Source: JAPPHA01 sp963664045 (GTDB taxonomy: Bacteria; Pseudomonadota; Alphaproteobacteria; Rhodobacterales; Rhodobacteraceae). From it: a stretch of DNA of 64,000 bases. Shown here in pieces: positions 8,987-18,247 of the stretch (position 1 is its first letter; each line of letters opens with the position of its first letter). Made by a program: the position numbers and the translations under genes. The notes beneath the pieces were generated by a model that had not been told where the DNA came from, searched no databases, and saw only the letters and a list, made by a program, of their open reading frames with translations. Where the stretch lies: contig CAXXGT010000017.1 in assembly GCA_963664045.2 (NCBI GenBank), positions 62,001-126,000 on the forward strand. The letters run 5' to 3'.

Positions 8987-10591
8987 CTATTCCGCTGGTA
9001 CTATCGACCCGAAATGGCTGATTCCGACCGATGTCGTGCCCGGAAACGTCCATGCGCCCACTGTTTCAGGATTCACGATCACCTCGGCCGAGATGCTGGC
9101 CAGTGGCGCCACGGCATATTGCTCAAACACACGGGTGAAGATGCCGCCTGCAAGTTCGTCACGTTCTGCAGGGTCGATTGAGGCCATGTATTTTTCCATC
9201 AATCCTTCGATAACTTCATCCTCGTAGTTGTTGCGCGGGCCGCCTGTTGCCGAATAGTAGTTTCTGATGCCGACAGCACTGGGCTTGACCGGCAGGTTGC
9301 GCATCGGGTGGAACATCTTGGCTTCGCGAGCCGTGCGAAGGGCGCCAAGGTTAGCCCAGTCCATCTCGACGATCTCTGTCTGGAATCCCGCCTCATCCAG
9401 GAATACCTGCATCAACTCCGCCATTGCAGGGAATTCCGGATTGCCTGCCAATGTGGACGACAGGATCGGGATCACCGGGTTCGAGAAACTGTCCGGATAG
9501 CCGGCATCTTCCATTAGGGCCTTCGCCTTTTCCAGGTCGAATCCGTATTCGGCTTCGAACCGTGCGGCCAGTTCGGGGACATACCCTTCATGACGCGGAT
9601 CCATCCCGAAGACGGGAAGAATCTCGGCGCGGCCATCGTAGAGAACGTCAATCATCGTCGGACGGTCGATGGACCGGTTGATCGCTTCGCGAATGCGGAT
9701 GTCTAGCCAAGGTAGAGTTTCGTCCAGACCCTCATAGCCCGGTAACAGGAACGTGCCGTTGAAAAGCATCGTCGTCTGATTGGACGCGTTGGTTGACGGG
9801 ATCGCCTCAAAGCCGGCGGCCAGCGCATCGCCTTGGAGTTCGCGCGGGAGGATCACGATATCCACTTCTTTGGCCAGGAGCTTCGCAAGAGTCGTTGCGG
9901 CCTCCGCAACGAAGATCAGTTCAAGCCGGTCAAACTTTGCATCTTCTCCAGACCAATGATCGGGGACCTTTTCGAAGTTCAGGCCTTGGCCGACGTTGCG
10001 TTCGACATATCGAAGGTTGGCCGTGCCTGCAGGCTTGGCGTCATAGCCATCGAGCCCTTCGGCATCGAATTGGGCCTTGGAATAGATAACGAGCGATCCG
10101 CGGCCACCATGCACGAACAGAAAATCGACCTGCGGAGCAGGCAATGTGAACTTGACTGTATGATCGTCAATCGCTTCTGCGACAGCACCCTCCAGCTGGC
10201 TGATCCCGTTCAACGTCGTGTCCGGCCCCGTGTGAAGTGCCAGGCTGTGCACGACATCGGCAGCTGTCACCGGTCCCCATCCGAAGTGAAACACGGCCTC
10301 AGGCTTCAGCTTGAAGGTCCACTCCTTGAAATCTCCACTGTGTGCCCAGCTCTCGGCAAGACCGCTATTATCATAGCTGCCCGATACGGGGTCGTGGCCG
10401 ACCAGCCCCTGCATGGACGGACCCAGGGCGAAATCGCCGGGGGTGTTCCAATAGCGGTTCGTTTCCACAGCCGGCGGGCTCATGACCAATTTGATGGTCT
10501 GTGCATTAGCCGAAACCGCACTGACAGCGCCAATCGCTATCAAACCCGTAACCATTATCTTACTTAACTTGCTTAGATTAGATTTGAACAT
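8987..10591 (-). CDS. Family 5 extracellular solute-binding protein (second copy)
   Basis: Intact paralogue of the protein encoded at 2219-3814, 534 residues, with very high similarity throughout (shared SPPAVETNRYWNTPGDF, GLAESW, FHFGWGPVTAADVVHS, REAINRSIDR, FPGTTSVGISHF). Starts at ATG 10591 behind GGAGG at the expected spacing. Signal peptide: basic MFKSNLSKLSK, hydrophobic stretch, cleavage near VSANAQT. Its own permease downstream is a pseudogene, so it could only work with the permeases of the 2.2-7.7 kb operon. Shares the GTTAACGATAAC operator core with that operon. This copy has a normal ATG where the other has ATA, so it may be the one mainly expressed. Confidence 0.92.
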   Translation of the reverse strand: MFKSNLSKLSKIMVTGLIAIGAVSAVSANAQTIKLVMSPPAVETNRYWNTPGDFALGPSMQGLVGHDPVSGSYDNSGLAESWAHSGDFKEWTFKLKPEAVFHFGWGPVTAADVVHSLALHTGPDTTLNGISQLEGAVAEAIDDHTVKFTLPAPQVDFLFVHGGRGSLVIYSKAQFDAEGLDGYDAKPAGTANLRYVERNVGQGLNFEKVPDHWSGEDAKFDRLELIFVAEAATTLAKLLAKEVDIVILPRELQGDALAAGFEAIPSTNASNQTTMLFNGTFLLPGYEGLDETLPWLDIRIREAINRSIDRPTMIDVLYDGRAEILPVFGMDPRHEGYVPELAARFEAEYGFDLEKAKALMEDAGYPDSFSNPVIPILSSTLAGNPEFPAMAELMQVFLDEAGFQTEIVEMDWANLGALRTAREAKMFHPMRNLPVKPSAVGIRNYYSATGGPRNNYEDEVIEGLMEKYMASIDPAERDELAGGIFTRVFEQYAVAPLASISAEVIVNPETVGAWTFPGTTSVGISHFGSIVPAE

Positions 10592-10713
10592 GGCATCCTC
10601 CTAGATGTCATTTGATGCCGCCCGTCAGCGACCGCCGAGCCACGCTCGGCCCCTGCCTTCCGATAATCACGCATAACGTGGAAAGCGAAATTTGGTTCGT
10701 GATCTTCGACAAT

Positions 10714-10729
10714 TTGTTAACGATAACAA
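10714..10729 (-). promoter_or_regulatory. Dyad operator upstream of the second binding-protein gene
   Basis: TTGTTA-ACGA-TAACAA: perfect 6-bp arms with a 4-base spacer, about 125 bases upstream of the ATG at 10591. The central GTTAACGATAAC (10716-10727) is identical to 2074-2085 before the first binding-protein gene. The form suits a LacI/GntR-type repressor that co-regulates the two loci. A related but imperfect string (GTTAACGGTAAAC) at about 11007 lies in the TnpB relic and is probably coincidental. Confidence 0.55.
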
Positions 10730-10894
10730 TTCTAGTGGTTGAATTCTTCATGTCAACAGATTTGTTTGCATTCTGTTCTTCCAATTTCCGCACTGGAACC
10801 CCTGGCGTTCGGGACGGAGAGAAAAGCACGCCTCCTTGCTTGGCGCAGGCCAATCCATCGTCTCCGTTCGTTCACCGCCGCGAAAACCAAACGG

Positions 10895-11012
10895 TACTGA
10901 AATATCAAGACCGGGAGAACACTCCGGGCGTGGAGCCTTCGGGTGAAACGCGTACTGTTCAATTGCCCCGTCCTTCAGGAAATCTTCGCCTTTCATGGCT
11001 GGGCAGATGTTA
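10895..11012 (+). pseudogene. Relic of a TnpB 3' end and IS605-type right end
   Basis: The translated tail ENTPGVEPSGETRTVQL matches the C-terminus of the intact TnpB at 30003-31187 (GNTPGVEPSRRAGDEARTVQ). It is followed by AAATCTTCGCCTTTCATGG and GCAGATGTTAAC, which parallel the hairpin and terminal GATGTTAA of that element's right end (AAATCCTCGCCCTTCAGGG, GAAGATGTTAA). Only the last 20-25 codons remain, and the hairpin is eroded. The remaining intergenic DNA (10730-10895 and 11013-11120) shows nothing else recognisable. Confidence 0.65.
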
Positions 11013-11377
11013 ACGGTAAACGACTGATCTTCGTCAACCATGCGCATCCTGATTCCGGGTGCCGGTGAGGTCGAGGGGGTTGGTGAGCGTCCCTGCACGC
11101 GGTGCGCGTCTGGTTGCCGTTGTTGTATTTTGAACTGCCCTGATCTGGAATTCCCGAGTTGTTTCGTGGCAAGTGGGAAGGTTTTTCCCGGTTTTCTTCG
11201 ATATTTCGGTTTGTGTTCATTCCGCGCGTGAGTTGAGTCTGTCGGCCTTTGACGGGTTTGGCGTCTCTGGGTTTGGCGTCACTGACCGAGTGCGGCTCAC
11301 GACCCATTTGGCCTGGATGCGACGACCGTCCCGGGTGGAGGGCATTCGCTCTTTGTCTGATGGCTGCCGGGCCGGGT

Positions 11378-12950
11378 TTATCCTGCAAGTCGGTGGCGGG
11401 CTGCCTGGAGTTGCCCGTTCCAGTCCTTGGTTCCTTCGACGGGGCGCATGCGGCGGATTGCGGGATGGTTTTCGATCAGGCGCCGCGCGGCGGTGTCGCC
11501 GGTGTCGTCGGCGTCATACCCGCACAGGATGGTTTCGGGATCGAGGTGCCTGATCCAGGGCGGAAGGCGTGTGGCGACACCGGCGGTCGAGATGACGATT
11601 GCGACGTGGCCGAGTTCGGTGATGGAGAGGGCCGAGAGCGCATCGATGGCGCTTTCTGCCAGGAGTGCCGGCCCGGACTTCCGTCGTGCGATCCAGAACC
11701 CGCCCTGTGCCTTTCGGGACCCGTGGGTCATACCCTTGAACGGGCGCCCGGGCCGGGTTCCGTGCAGTTCGGCGCCGGTCGGCGTTCCGTCAGCGTTGCG
11801 GGTGACGAAGATGGCATTGGCGCGTCGATCGACGTCGACCAGGCGTTTCCGGCGGCAGTGATCGACCAGTTCCGGATCGAGGCCGCGTTGTCGGGTCAGG
11901 TATCGTTGCACCTGTTGCCAGTGTTCCGGTTTCGGCCCTGAGAGTGCTCAGAAAAACTGATGGAGATTCGGGCGATTTTGCTCGAATTGCTTGATGTTTG
12001 GGGGTGCGTACCCCTCACCTTCCGTGCACGCACTCGATTGACGCGCTCTTGTTCCGGTTTGTTCACACGACCCTTTGAGATGGTCTGCAATCGGAGGAGG
12101 CGTCGTTTGTCCGCCTGATGCGGAGCCTGAACTGGCTTCGTCTATGGGTTCCGACGGCAATGGAGGTGGATCCGGCGGGACTTGAACGCGTCCATTGGCC
12201 GGATCTTGCAATCTCGGCGATGGACGGGGCACATCCGCAGAGACCGGCGCTTTTGTCACGATACCTGGGGCTGACCAGTTCTGACCGCCCGGAACAACGG
12301 ACAAGGAGGGACACGGTGAAGGATAACGGACCTGACGACCCGGGGCGCTCGCGCTTGGCATCCGGTGGGCAGAACTGATTGTTTTTCCTTTCCAAGAAGC
12401 CCCTTTCGGGAGAGTGGAATACCGGTGAAGGACGGTGCGATGATCAGCGTCCATCAGGACAGGAGGCTGGCATGGCGAACCGGACAAGACCGCACTCAAC
12501 CAGCCCACCACTAAATCCTCGCCGGTTCCCGGTTCCTGTTTCCCACCTATGCAAATCGACGGAACCGGTTCCCGGAACCACCCGACTCACCTCAGAAGCT
12601 CCAAACCCAACCAGGCTCCACCAAAAAACGTGAACACCACCATCATCAATTATCGTGCGCACGCTCAGCCCTGCCATGGTGCCGTCGTCTTCCGGCGCGA
12701 TCTGTTCCAGGAGGTCGAGGGCCGCACGGAACGGGCACCCGGAGGCATGGATAACGAGGTCGATTGCACCGCCGCCGCCGCGTCCCGCGACATGATCGAA
12801 ATACTTCGTTCCGTTGATGCTGATCACGGACCCCGGGCGTTTCCAGCGCGTCCGGTCGTTGCGGTCGCGCTGGTAACCGAGGTGCTCGGCGATCCGCTCG
12901 AGCGCGATGGCGCGGAGCCTGTCGGCCCGTGTCGCGCCGGGTTGGTTCAT
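11378..12950 (-). pseudogene. H: DUF3991/Toprim primase-like protein, split by X2
   Basis: Two segments, 12950-12668 and 11934-11378. Joined across X2 with one copy of GCCCT they give one 279-residue frame. The N-terminal part contains YFDHVAGRGGGGAIDLVIHA, the CHC2/DUF3991-like region. The C-terminal part contains ESAIDALSALS and GYDADDTGD, the Toprim acidic Glu and Asp-x-Asp that bind metal. Such proteins resemble primases or topoisomerase-primase domains of plasmids and phages; the role in transposition is unknown. The start ATG (12950) overlaps the ATPase stop as ATGA, so the two were translationally coupled. Inactivated here by the X2 insertion. Confidence 0.88.
11939..12667. mobile_element. 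Mini-transposon X2, ends-only derivative of the X1 family
   Basis: About 729 bases with no credible gene. The left end TGAGAGTGCTCAGAAAAACT (11939 on) matches X1's left end, and the right end, read inward from 12667, TGAGCGTGCGCACGATAATT matches X1's right end TGAGAGTGCTCACGATTATT. Similarity continues well inside on both sides (for example GGTTCCGGGAACCGGTTCC near 12570 and 13142). It lies in opposite orientation to X1. Flanks GCCC(T) on both sides give a 4-5-bp target duplication inside H's primase gene. A non-autonomous element that X1's proteins could mobilise. Confidence 0.85.
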
Positions 12951-13267
12951 GGCGCCAGTTCCCGGGTGGCGTTTTCCACATGATTGATCGAGACCGTCCG
13001 GGAGCGGTCGAGGGCGGCGGCATGCAGGGCGTAATGGGCGATCCGGTCGATGCGCTGAGAGTGCTCACGATTATTGATGATGCGTTTGTCACGTTTTTTG
13101 GCGGGATCCGGTTGGGGGCCTGATGCGCGTGTGATGATGCTGGTGGTTCCGGGAACCGGTTCCGTTGATTTGCGTGTGTGGGAACCGCGGTCGAGGGTTT
13201 TGCGCGGGCTGTCTGATTTCCGTCCTGCCTGTGCCTGTGCCGGTGTCCTGTGCGGGCGTGTCTGGCC

Positions 13268-14143
13268 CTACCGGGGATGGCGGTTCAGGATTTCGTTCCA
13301 GTCCCTGGCGCCTTCGGGGCGTGTCCTGCTGACGCGCGGGTCTGCGGCCATCAGTGCGCGGGCGGCGGCGTCGCCGGCGTCATCTGCGTCGAAGCCGCAT
13401 TTGACGGCGGTTGGTCCGAAGGCCTCGAGCCAGTCCGGCAGGTTTTGGCAGACCCCTGCGGTCGATGCGTAGATGGCTGCCGGTGCGCCGCTGTCCATGG
13501 ACAGTGCCGACAACGCGTCGATGGCGCTCTCGGCGAGGAAGACGACAGGTGCGGTGGCTGCGCCTGTCTTTCTGGCCCAGAATCCCCCGGCTGCCTTGCG
13601 GGAGTCCCGGGCCATGCCGCGGAAGCGTCTGCCGTCGGCCCTGCGGCGCGTTCCGACGCATTCTGCGCCGGTGAGTGTTCCGGAGGCGTCGGTGCACGGG
13701 AACACCGCGTTGCGGCGTCCATCGGCGTAGAGTTTGCCGTCCTGCCTGAGGCTGTCGACCAGTTCGGCGTTCAGGCCCCGCTCCGCGGTCAGCCAGCGCC
13801 GCACCTGCGGCCAGTGCCGCGCGCACGGCGGCGGCGGGACGAAGGGTTTTGCCGCGCCCGGCGCAACCGGGGTCTCGCGCGTCGCCGGAAGCGGTTTCCC
13901 GGCCAGCCAGCGGATGGCCTCGGCGGCACTGCCGCCGCGTGCGTGGATGACGAAGTCGATGGCGCCGCCGCCGCCGCGCATCTGCACATGATCGTAGAAC
14001 ACCGCGCCGTTCACGCTGACCACCGAGCCGTGGCGGCGCCAGCGTTTGCGATCGACCGGACACTGGCGGTACCCCAGCCGGGGCGCCAGCGCTGCCAGCG
14101 GGAGGCCTCTCACGGTGTCTGCCAGGCGCTTCCGGCCCGTCAT
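13268..14143 (-). CDS. X1: DUF3991/Toprim primase-like protein
   Basis: 291 residues, starting at ATG 14143 behind GGAGG (5-base gap). An N-terminal CHC2/DUF3991-like region with FYDHVQMRGGGGAIDFVIHA is followed by the middle section RHWPQVRRWLTAERGLNAEL and a Toprim fold with FLAESAIDALSALS (catalytic Glu) and CGFDADDAGDAAA (Asp-x-Asp), ending RPEGARDWNEILNRH. Homologues sit in the same place in H and B'. By analogy with plasmid and phage proteins of this type it could be a primase or a DNA-processing factor for replicative or repair steps of transposition, but no zinc-binding cysteines of a true primase zinc domain are visible. Intact. Confidence 0.88.
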   Translation of the reverse strand: MTGRKRLADTVRGLPLAALAPRLGYRQCPVDRKRWRRHGSVVSVNGAVFYDHVQMRGGGGAIDFVIHARGGSAAEAIRWLAGKPLPATRETPVAPGAAKPFVPPPPCARHWPQVRRWLTAERGLNAELVDSLRQDGKLYADGRRNAVFPCTDASGTLTGAECVGTRRRADGRRFRGMARDSRKAAGGFWARKTGAATAPVVFLAESAIDALSALSMDSGAPAAIYASTAGVCQNLPDWLEAFGPTAVKCGFDADDAGDAAARALMAADPRVSRTRPEGARDWNEILNRHPR

Positions 14144-14247
14144 GCCGTCCTCCTGTCCTGATGGATGCTGGTCATCGTGCTGTCCTTCAGCGTTGTTCCG
14201 ATCTTTCGAAAGGCTGCCTGGAAAGGCTTCCTGGAAAGGAAAGCGGT

Positions 14248-15234
14248 TCAGGCCTGCCTGCCGGATGCCATGTCGTCGGGGAACAGTGTCGGCGTGCGCC
14301 CGAGGCAGTAGCCGTCCCGGGAGCGGGTCACGGTTCCGGCCCCGCACAGCTGCCTGAGGGTGCTGCTGACGGTCTCGTTGCGCAATCCGGCGCGTTGGCG
14401 GAGCTGGCGCTGCGAGAGCGGGCGGGCCGCGTCGTCGAGCAGTTGCACGATCCGGGTTCCGGGATCGCCGTCGGGTTCGGCCTGCGCACGGGGCGCGGCC
14501 TCCCTGGCGCGCAGTGCCGTGCCGTGTTCGCATGTCGCGAGCTCGAGTTCGATGTCGTCCCGGGCGGGGGCGGCGCGGTGTTCGACACTCATGAAGATCT
14601 GCTGGCGGCGACGGCGGACATAGACCATGCTGTCGCACCATGCGAAGAGTTCCCCGGAGCCGCGCAGCGCCTGTCCTGCCCGTGCGGCGCCACTCTTGCG
14701 GGCGTGGTGGACGACCAGGACGGCGGTTTCGAACTGTCGCTGGAGGCCGCGGAGGAAGGCGAGGATGGGCGCGATCTCGCCGGCCGCATTCTCGTCGACG
14801 CCATGGAGCCGGACCAGCGGGTCGAGGATGAGGATGCGGGGCCGGGCCTGGCTGACGGTGGCGGCGAGCTTCGCCCGGTCCGCCTTGCGGTCGAGGCGCA
14901 GGACCGGGGTGTCGATGACGGCGATGTCGAGATCATCGAAACCGGCATCGGCGGCGCTGGCGATCCCCTGCAGCCGCTGCCGGACGACATGGCCGGCGTC
15001 CTCGGCGGCATAGAGCAGGACCGGCCCGGGGCGTTCGACCGGGAAGCGCCGCAGGCAGGGGGCGGCGCGGGCGACGGCGACGGCGATGTCGAGGGCCAGG
15101 AAGGTCTTGCCGCATTTGGGTTCTCCCCCGAGGATGCCAACGGCCTGTTCGCCCCACAGGGTGTCGACCAGCCAGTCCTGCCGGCGCGGGCGGTCCTCGA
15201 GTTCGCCTGGCCTGAGTGTCGGGAATGCGGTCAT
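14248..15234 (-). CDS. X1: RepA-like AAA ATPase / helicase
   Basis: 328 residues. Walker A GGEPKCGKTFLALDIAVAVA, a conserved YAAEDAG strand, Walker B RILILDPLVRLHGVDENAAG, and VLVVHHARKSG near the RecA-fold end: the signature of hexameric RepA/RSF1010-type and phage helicase-like ATPases (AAA_25). The C-terminus has a winged-helix-like segment (PLSQRQLRQRAGLRNETVSS). Start ATG overlaps the stop of the upstream ATPase gene (ATGA at 15231-15234). This gene is absent from H and B'; with the neighbouring Toprim protein it forms a helicase-primase-like pair found in plasmids and integrative elements, here carried by a transposon. Confidence 0.85.
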   Translation of the reverse strand: MTAFPTLRPGELEDRPRRQDWLVDTLWGEQAVGILGGEPKCGKTFLALDIAVAVARAAPCLRRFPVERPGPVLLYAAEDAGHVVRQRLQGIASAADAGFDDLDIAVIDTPVLRLDRKADRAKLAATVSQARPRILILDPLVRLHGVDENAAGEIAPILAFLRGLQRQFETAVLVVHHARKSGAARAGQALRGSGELFAWCDSMVYVRRRRQQIFMSVEHRAAPARDDIELELATCEHGTALRAREAAPRAQAEPDGDPGTRIVQLLDDAARPLSQRQLRQRAGLRNETVSSTLRQLCGAGTVTRSRDGYCLGRTPTLFPDDMASGRQA

Positions 15235-16064
15235 CGGCGTGCCCTCCTGCCCGGCAGGGCCGATCCGAAGACCTCGAAGAAGAGGCTTTCGTCGAGGTGC
15301 TCGCGCCCGCTTTCGGCGGCGGCGGCGAGCAGGCTGTCGGCCATGATGGCGAGGCTCCTCGGGTTGCCGCCGGCATGGGCGGTGAGGGCCGTCTTCAGAT
15401 CGGCGGTCATCAGCGCCGGATTGCCGGCCGCCCTGAGCAGGTGGTCGAGCAGTTCCGCCAGCCCGTCAGGGTCGATGGCGTCCATGGTCAGGCGATGGCG
15501 GATGCGCGAGGCCAGCGGCGCCAGTTCCTGGGTCCTGAACTTGTCGAGCAGGCGGCTGTCTCCGGCGAGGACGACGGAGAGAATGGTGCGGGAGTCGAAC
15601 TCGGTGGAGGCAAGCAGGCGGATCTCCGTCAACACGGAAGCCTGCAGTTCCTGGGCCTCGTCGATGAGCAGCAGCGGCCGCATGCGGGTGTCGTGGAGAT
15701 GGGAGCGCCAGCGGTCGCGCAGCAGCTTGAAGCCGTTCCAGCGATTGTTGTGGAGCAGTGCGATGCCGAACAGTTCACCCATCTCGCGGTAGAAGTCGGC
15801 GAGCCGCGAGGACGGGTGGGAGAGCGCGGCGATGCGCAATCCCTCGATCCTGTCGAGACGCAGGGCGAGCTGGCGCAGGACGACGCTCTTGCCGGTGCCG
15901 GGTTCGCCGGTGATCAGTGCGAAGCCGCCCTGGCCCAGGAGATGGTTCTCGACCCTGAGGCAGAAGCTGTCGACGGCGGGGGCGGTGAACAGGTCCCCGG
16001 CCGGCAGGTCGGGGGCGAAAGGGTTCCATTTGAGGCCATACAGGCTCAGTGTCTCACGGTTCAT
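15231..16064 (-). CDS. X1: ExeA/TniB-like AAA ATPase
   Basis: 277 residues starting MNRETLSLYGLKWNPF at ATG 16064, the usual start of this family ('Y..FGL...PF'). Walker A GEPGTGKS, Walker B LLLIDEAQEL, sensor SVVLAGDSRLLDKF, and an arginine-rich helix LASRIRHRL. Likely regulator and target selector of the transposase. Its ATG overlaps the transposase stop as ATGA (16061-16064), and its own stop overlaps the next gene's start as ATGA, so the three genes are coupled in translation. Longer in-frame extensions upstream lie inside the transposase gene and lack family sequence. Confidence 0.9.
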   Translation of the reverse strand: MNRETLSLYGLKWNPFAPDLPAGDLFTAPAVDSFCLRVENHLLGQGGFALITGEPGTGKSVVLRQLALRLDRIEGLRIAALSHPSSRLADFYREMGELFGIALLHNNRWNGFKLLRDRWRSHLHDTRMRPLLLIDEAQELQASVLTEIRLLASTEFDSRTILSVVLAGDSRLLDKFRTQELAPLASRIRHRLTMDAIDPDGLAELLDHLLRAAGNPALMTADLKTALTAHAGGNPRSLAIMADSLLAAAAESGREHLDESLFFEVFGSALPGRRARR

Positions 16065-16824
16065 GGCGAATGATCCTCCTCGTCGCCGGCGTTGTCGGTA
16101 TTGTCGGTATCGCCCCGGAAGGGCATCCAGGCCGGCGGCAGGCCGGTTTCCGCCTGCTTTCGCAGTATCTTCCCGAGAAGCGCCGGCGTTTCCGCCTTTC
16201 CGGCGCCGGCTCCGGCATCGCCATCGTCGGCATCGCCGGGTCCGGCGACCGGCCTGCGCACGGCATCGGCATGGGCACGCTTGTCGAGCGGATGAAGCAG
16301 GCACAGGCAGTCATCGTTCCCGGTGACCAGTTCCGCGACCGTCAGGTCCCAGCGGGCATAGCGGACCCGGGCCTCGAGCAGGTGGCGCCACGGTTTCGGC
16401 ACCTGGAAGCGGACGCCATCGAGCGACAGGGTTCCGTCGGAACGCCTGAGGGTCCGCTTGACCGCAATCCGGAATGCCGACCCGAGCGCGGCGCTGTCCG
16501 GACAGTCCCGCGCGGCATTGTCGCTCTGCTTCAGGCGCCCAAGAGGCGTGACCCCGAGTTCGCGATGGACCCGGCGATGGTAGTCATGCTCGAGCCAGGC
16601 GATGGTGGCGTCGTTCAGCTTCTGCAGGGTGAGCGGCTCCTCGAGCCCTTCGAGCATTGCCATCAGCCGGCCTTCGGTCGAGGACCACAGAACCTCCATC
16701 TTGCCGTTCTGGTGTGGAGAATAAGCGTAAGCGGGTAAACGGCGACGTCTGATAATTCGGTTGCCCGTGCGGGGGGTGCATGGGGATACTTCCGGTCATT
16801 CATCAATGATCGGAGGAAATTGTC

Positions 16825-17109
16825 ATGTCAGGTTTGAATGGTTCGGCTGGTTCCCGTCGTGCGCCGGTGGTGCGCAGCGCAGACGAGTGGAGCGGCATCA
16901 TGGCGGACTTCGAGCGCTCGGGGCTGTCGCAACGGGAGTTTTGCGAGTCCCGTGGGCTGTCCTCGAAGACCTTCTCGAACTGGCGGTGCCGTCTCCGCCC
17001 TGGGGGCGGGAAGGGATCCTTTGTCGAGCTTGCGCCGCCGGTTTCCTCGGGCTGGGACGTCGAGCTTGACCTGGGCGACGGGGTCGTCCTGCGGGTTCGG
17101 CGGTCGTGA
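16825..17109 (+). CDS. tnpA: IS66 TnpA, copy A
   Basis: 94-residue IS66 OrfA. The helix-turn-helix-like core WSGIMADFERSGLSQREFCE and SRGLSSKTFSNWRCRL matches the family pattern. Essential accessory protein of IS66 transposition whose biochemical role is unclear. An RBS (ggagg at 16811-16815) precedes the ATG. The stop overlaps the tnpB start (TGATG, 17107-17111). Identical in sequence to copies B and C. Confidence 0.9.
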   Translation: MSGLNGSAGSRRAPVVRSADEWSGIMADFERSGLSQREFCESRGLSSKTFSNWRCRLRPGGGKGSFVELAPPVSSGWDVELDLGDGVVLRVRRS

Positions 17110-17471
17110 TGCTCGGCGGCTGGCCGCGGGGCGGCATCTGGCTGTCGACGGACCCGGCCGACATGCGGCGCAGTTTCGACGGGCTGTGCGCGCTGGTGTC
17201 GGGCCATCTCGGGTGCAATCCGGCCGATGGACGCTGGTACGTGTTCGTCAACCGGCGCCGGACCATCGTGAAGGTCCTCGGCTTCGAGCGGGGCGGCTTC
17301 TTCATCTGGTCCAAGCGCCTGGAGCAGGGCCTGTTCGCCCCACCTCCGGCCTCCGGCCATGCGGCGCTTGCATTGTCTTCGACCGAGTTGATGGCCCTGA
17401 TCGACGGCATCGACGTCACCGTTCGCCGCCGTCGCAAGCGTTACGGCGGTCCCCGGCTGGCGTCCGGGTGA
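17109..17471 (+). CDS. tnpB: IS66 TnpB (OrfB, IS66_Orf2 family), copy A
   Basis: 120 residues with the family signature DPADMRRSFDGLCALV, then RWYVFVNRRRTIVKVLGFER and FFIWSKRLEQG. Begins at ATG 17109 overlapping tnpA's stop. Its 3' end runs 31 bases over the end of tnpC, which is encoded on the opposite strand; in usual IS66 elements tnpC follows in the same direction. Not homologous to the RNA-guided TnpB of IS605 despite the shared name. Confidence 0.92.
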   Translation: MLGGWPRGGIWLSTDPADMRRSFDGLCALVSGHLGCNPADGRWYVFVNRRRTIVKVLGFERGGFFIWSKRLEQGLFAPPPASGHAALALSSTELMALIDGIDVTVRRRRKRYGGPRLASG

Positions 17472-18247
17472 GCCCGGACGACGGTCATGTCGATGCTGCC
17501 GGTCATCGGGTTGTCGGCGAAGAGGTCCTTCCACAGGCGTGGCGTCAGTTCGTGGACCCGGTCGGCCGGGTGGGTGTCGATGCGCTGGAAGACATCGCCC
17601 AGATAGGTTGCAGGGCTGATCCCGAGCAGGAAACAGGTGGCGACGAGGCTGTTGACGATCCCGACGTTCCGTGCGCCGGATTCTGTCCAGGAAAAAAGCC
17701 AGTTCTTCTGTCCCAGCTTGATGCGGCGCAGTGCGCGCTCGACACCATTCGAGTCGATCGGCACCAACGGGTCTTCGAGGAACACCTCGAGGGCCTGCTG
17801 GCGTTCGACGGCGTAGGTGACCGCCCGGCGGATCGGGTGCTTCGGCGTCAGCGCCGGGTCCCCGAGCGTCCGCTCACACCATTGCCAGAAGGCGTCGACC
17901 AGCAGGCGGGTGCGGGTGCGCCGCGCCTCCAGGCGTTCAGGCGGCGGCCGGGTACGGAATTCCTTCTCGATCCCGTACATGCCCCCGATCAGATCCAGCG
18001 CCTTCCCGGCGAACACCGGATGGTTGTCCAGCTGCTCCTCGAAATTGCGTCTCGTATGCGACCAACAATTCTGTTGCCTCACCGCCTCCCCCCGCGCCTC
18101 GGCGTAAGCCGCGTAAGCGCCGTAGCCGTCGCTGACCAACGTGCCCTCGAAATCGCCGAGGAACCGCGCGACATGGTGGTGGGCGCGGGACGGCGCGAAG
18201 TGGAACACCACTTCGTCCCGGTCGCCGAGCACCGGCCAGTAGTAGCA

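Noticed and set aside
11007..11019. Third operator copy GTTAACGGTAAAC
   Set aside because: Imperfect, inside a TnpB relic right end and not upstream of a gene.
14161..15792. 543-codon + frame opposite the X1 ATPase genes
   Set aside because: High-GC shadow of the RepA-like and ExeA-like genes on the other strand, which carry clear Walker motifs.
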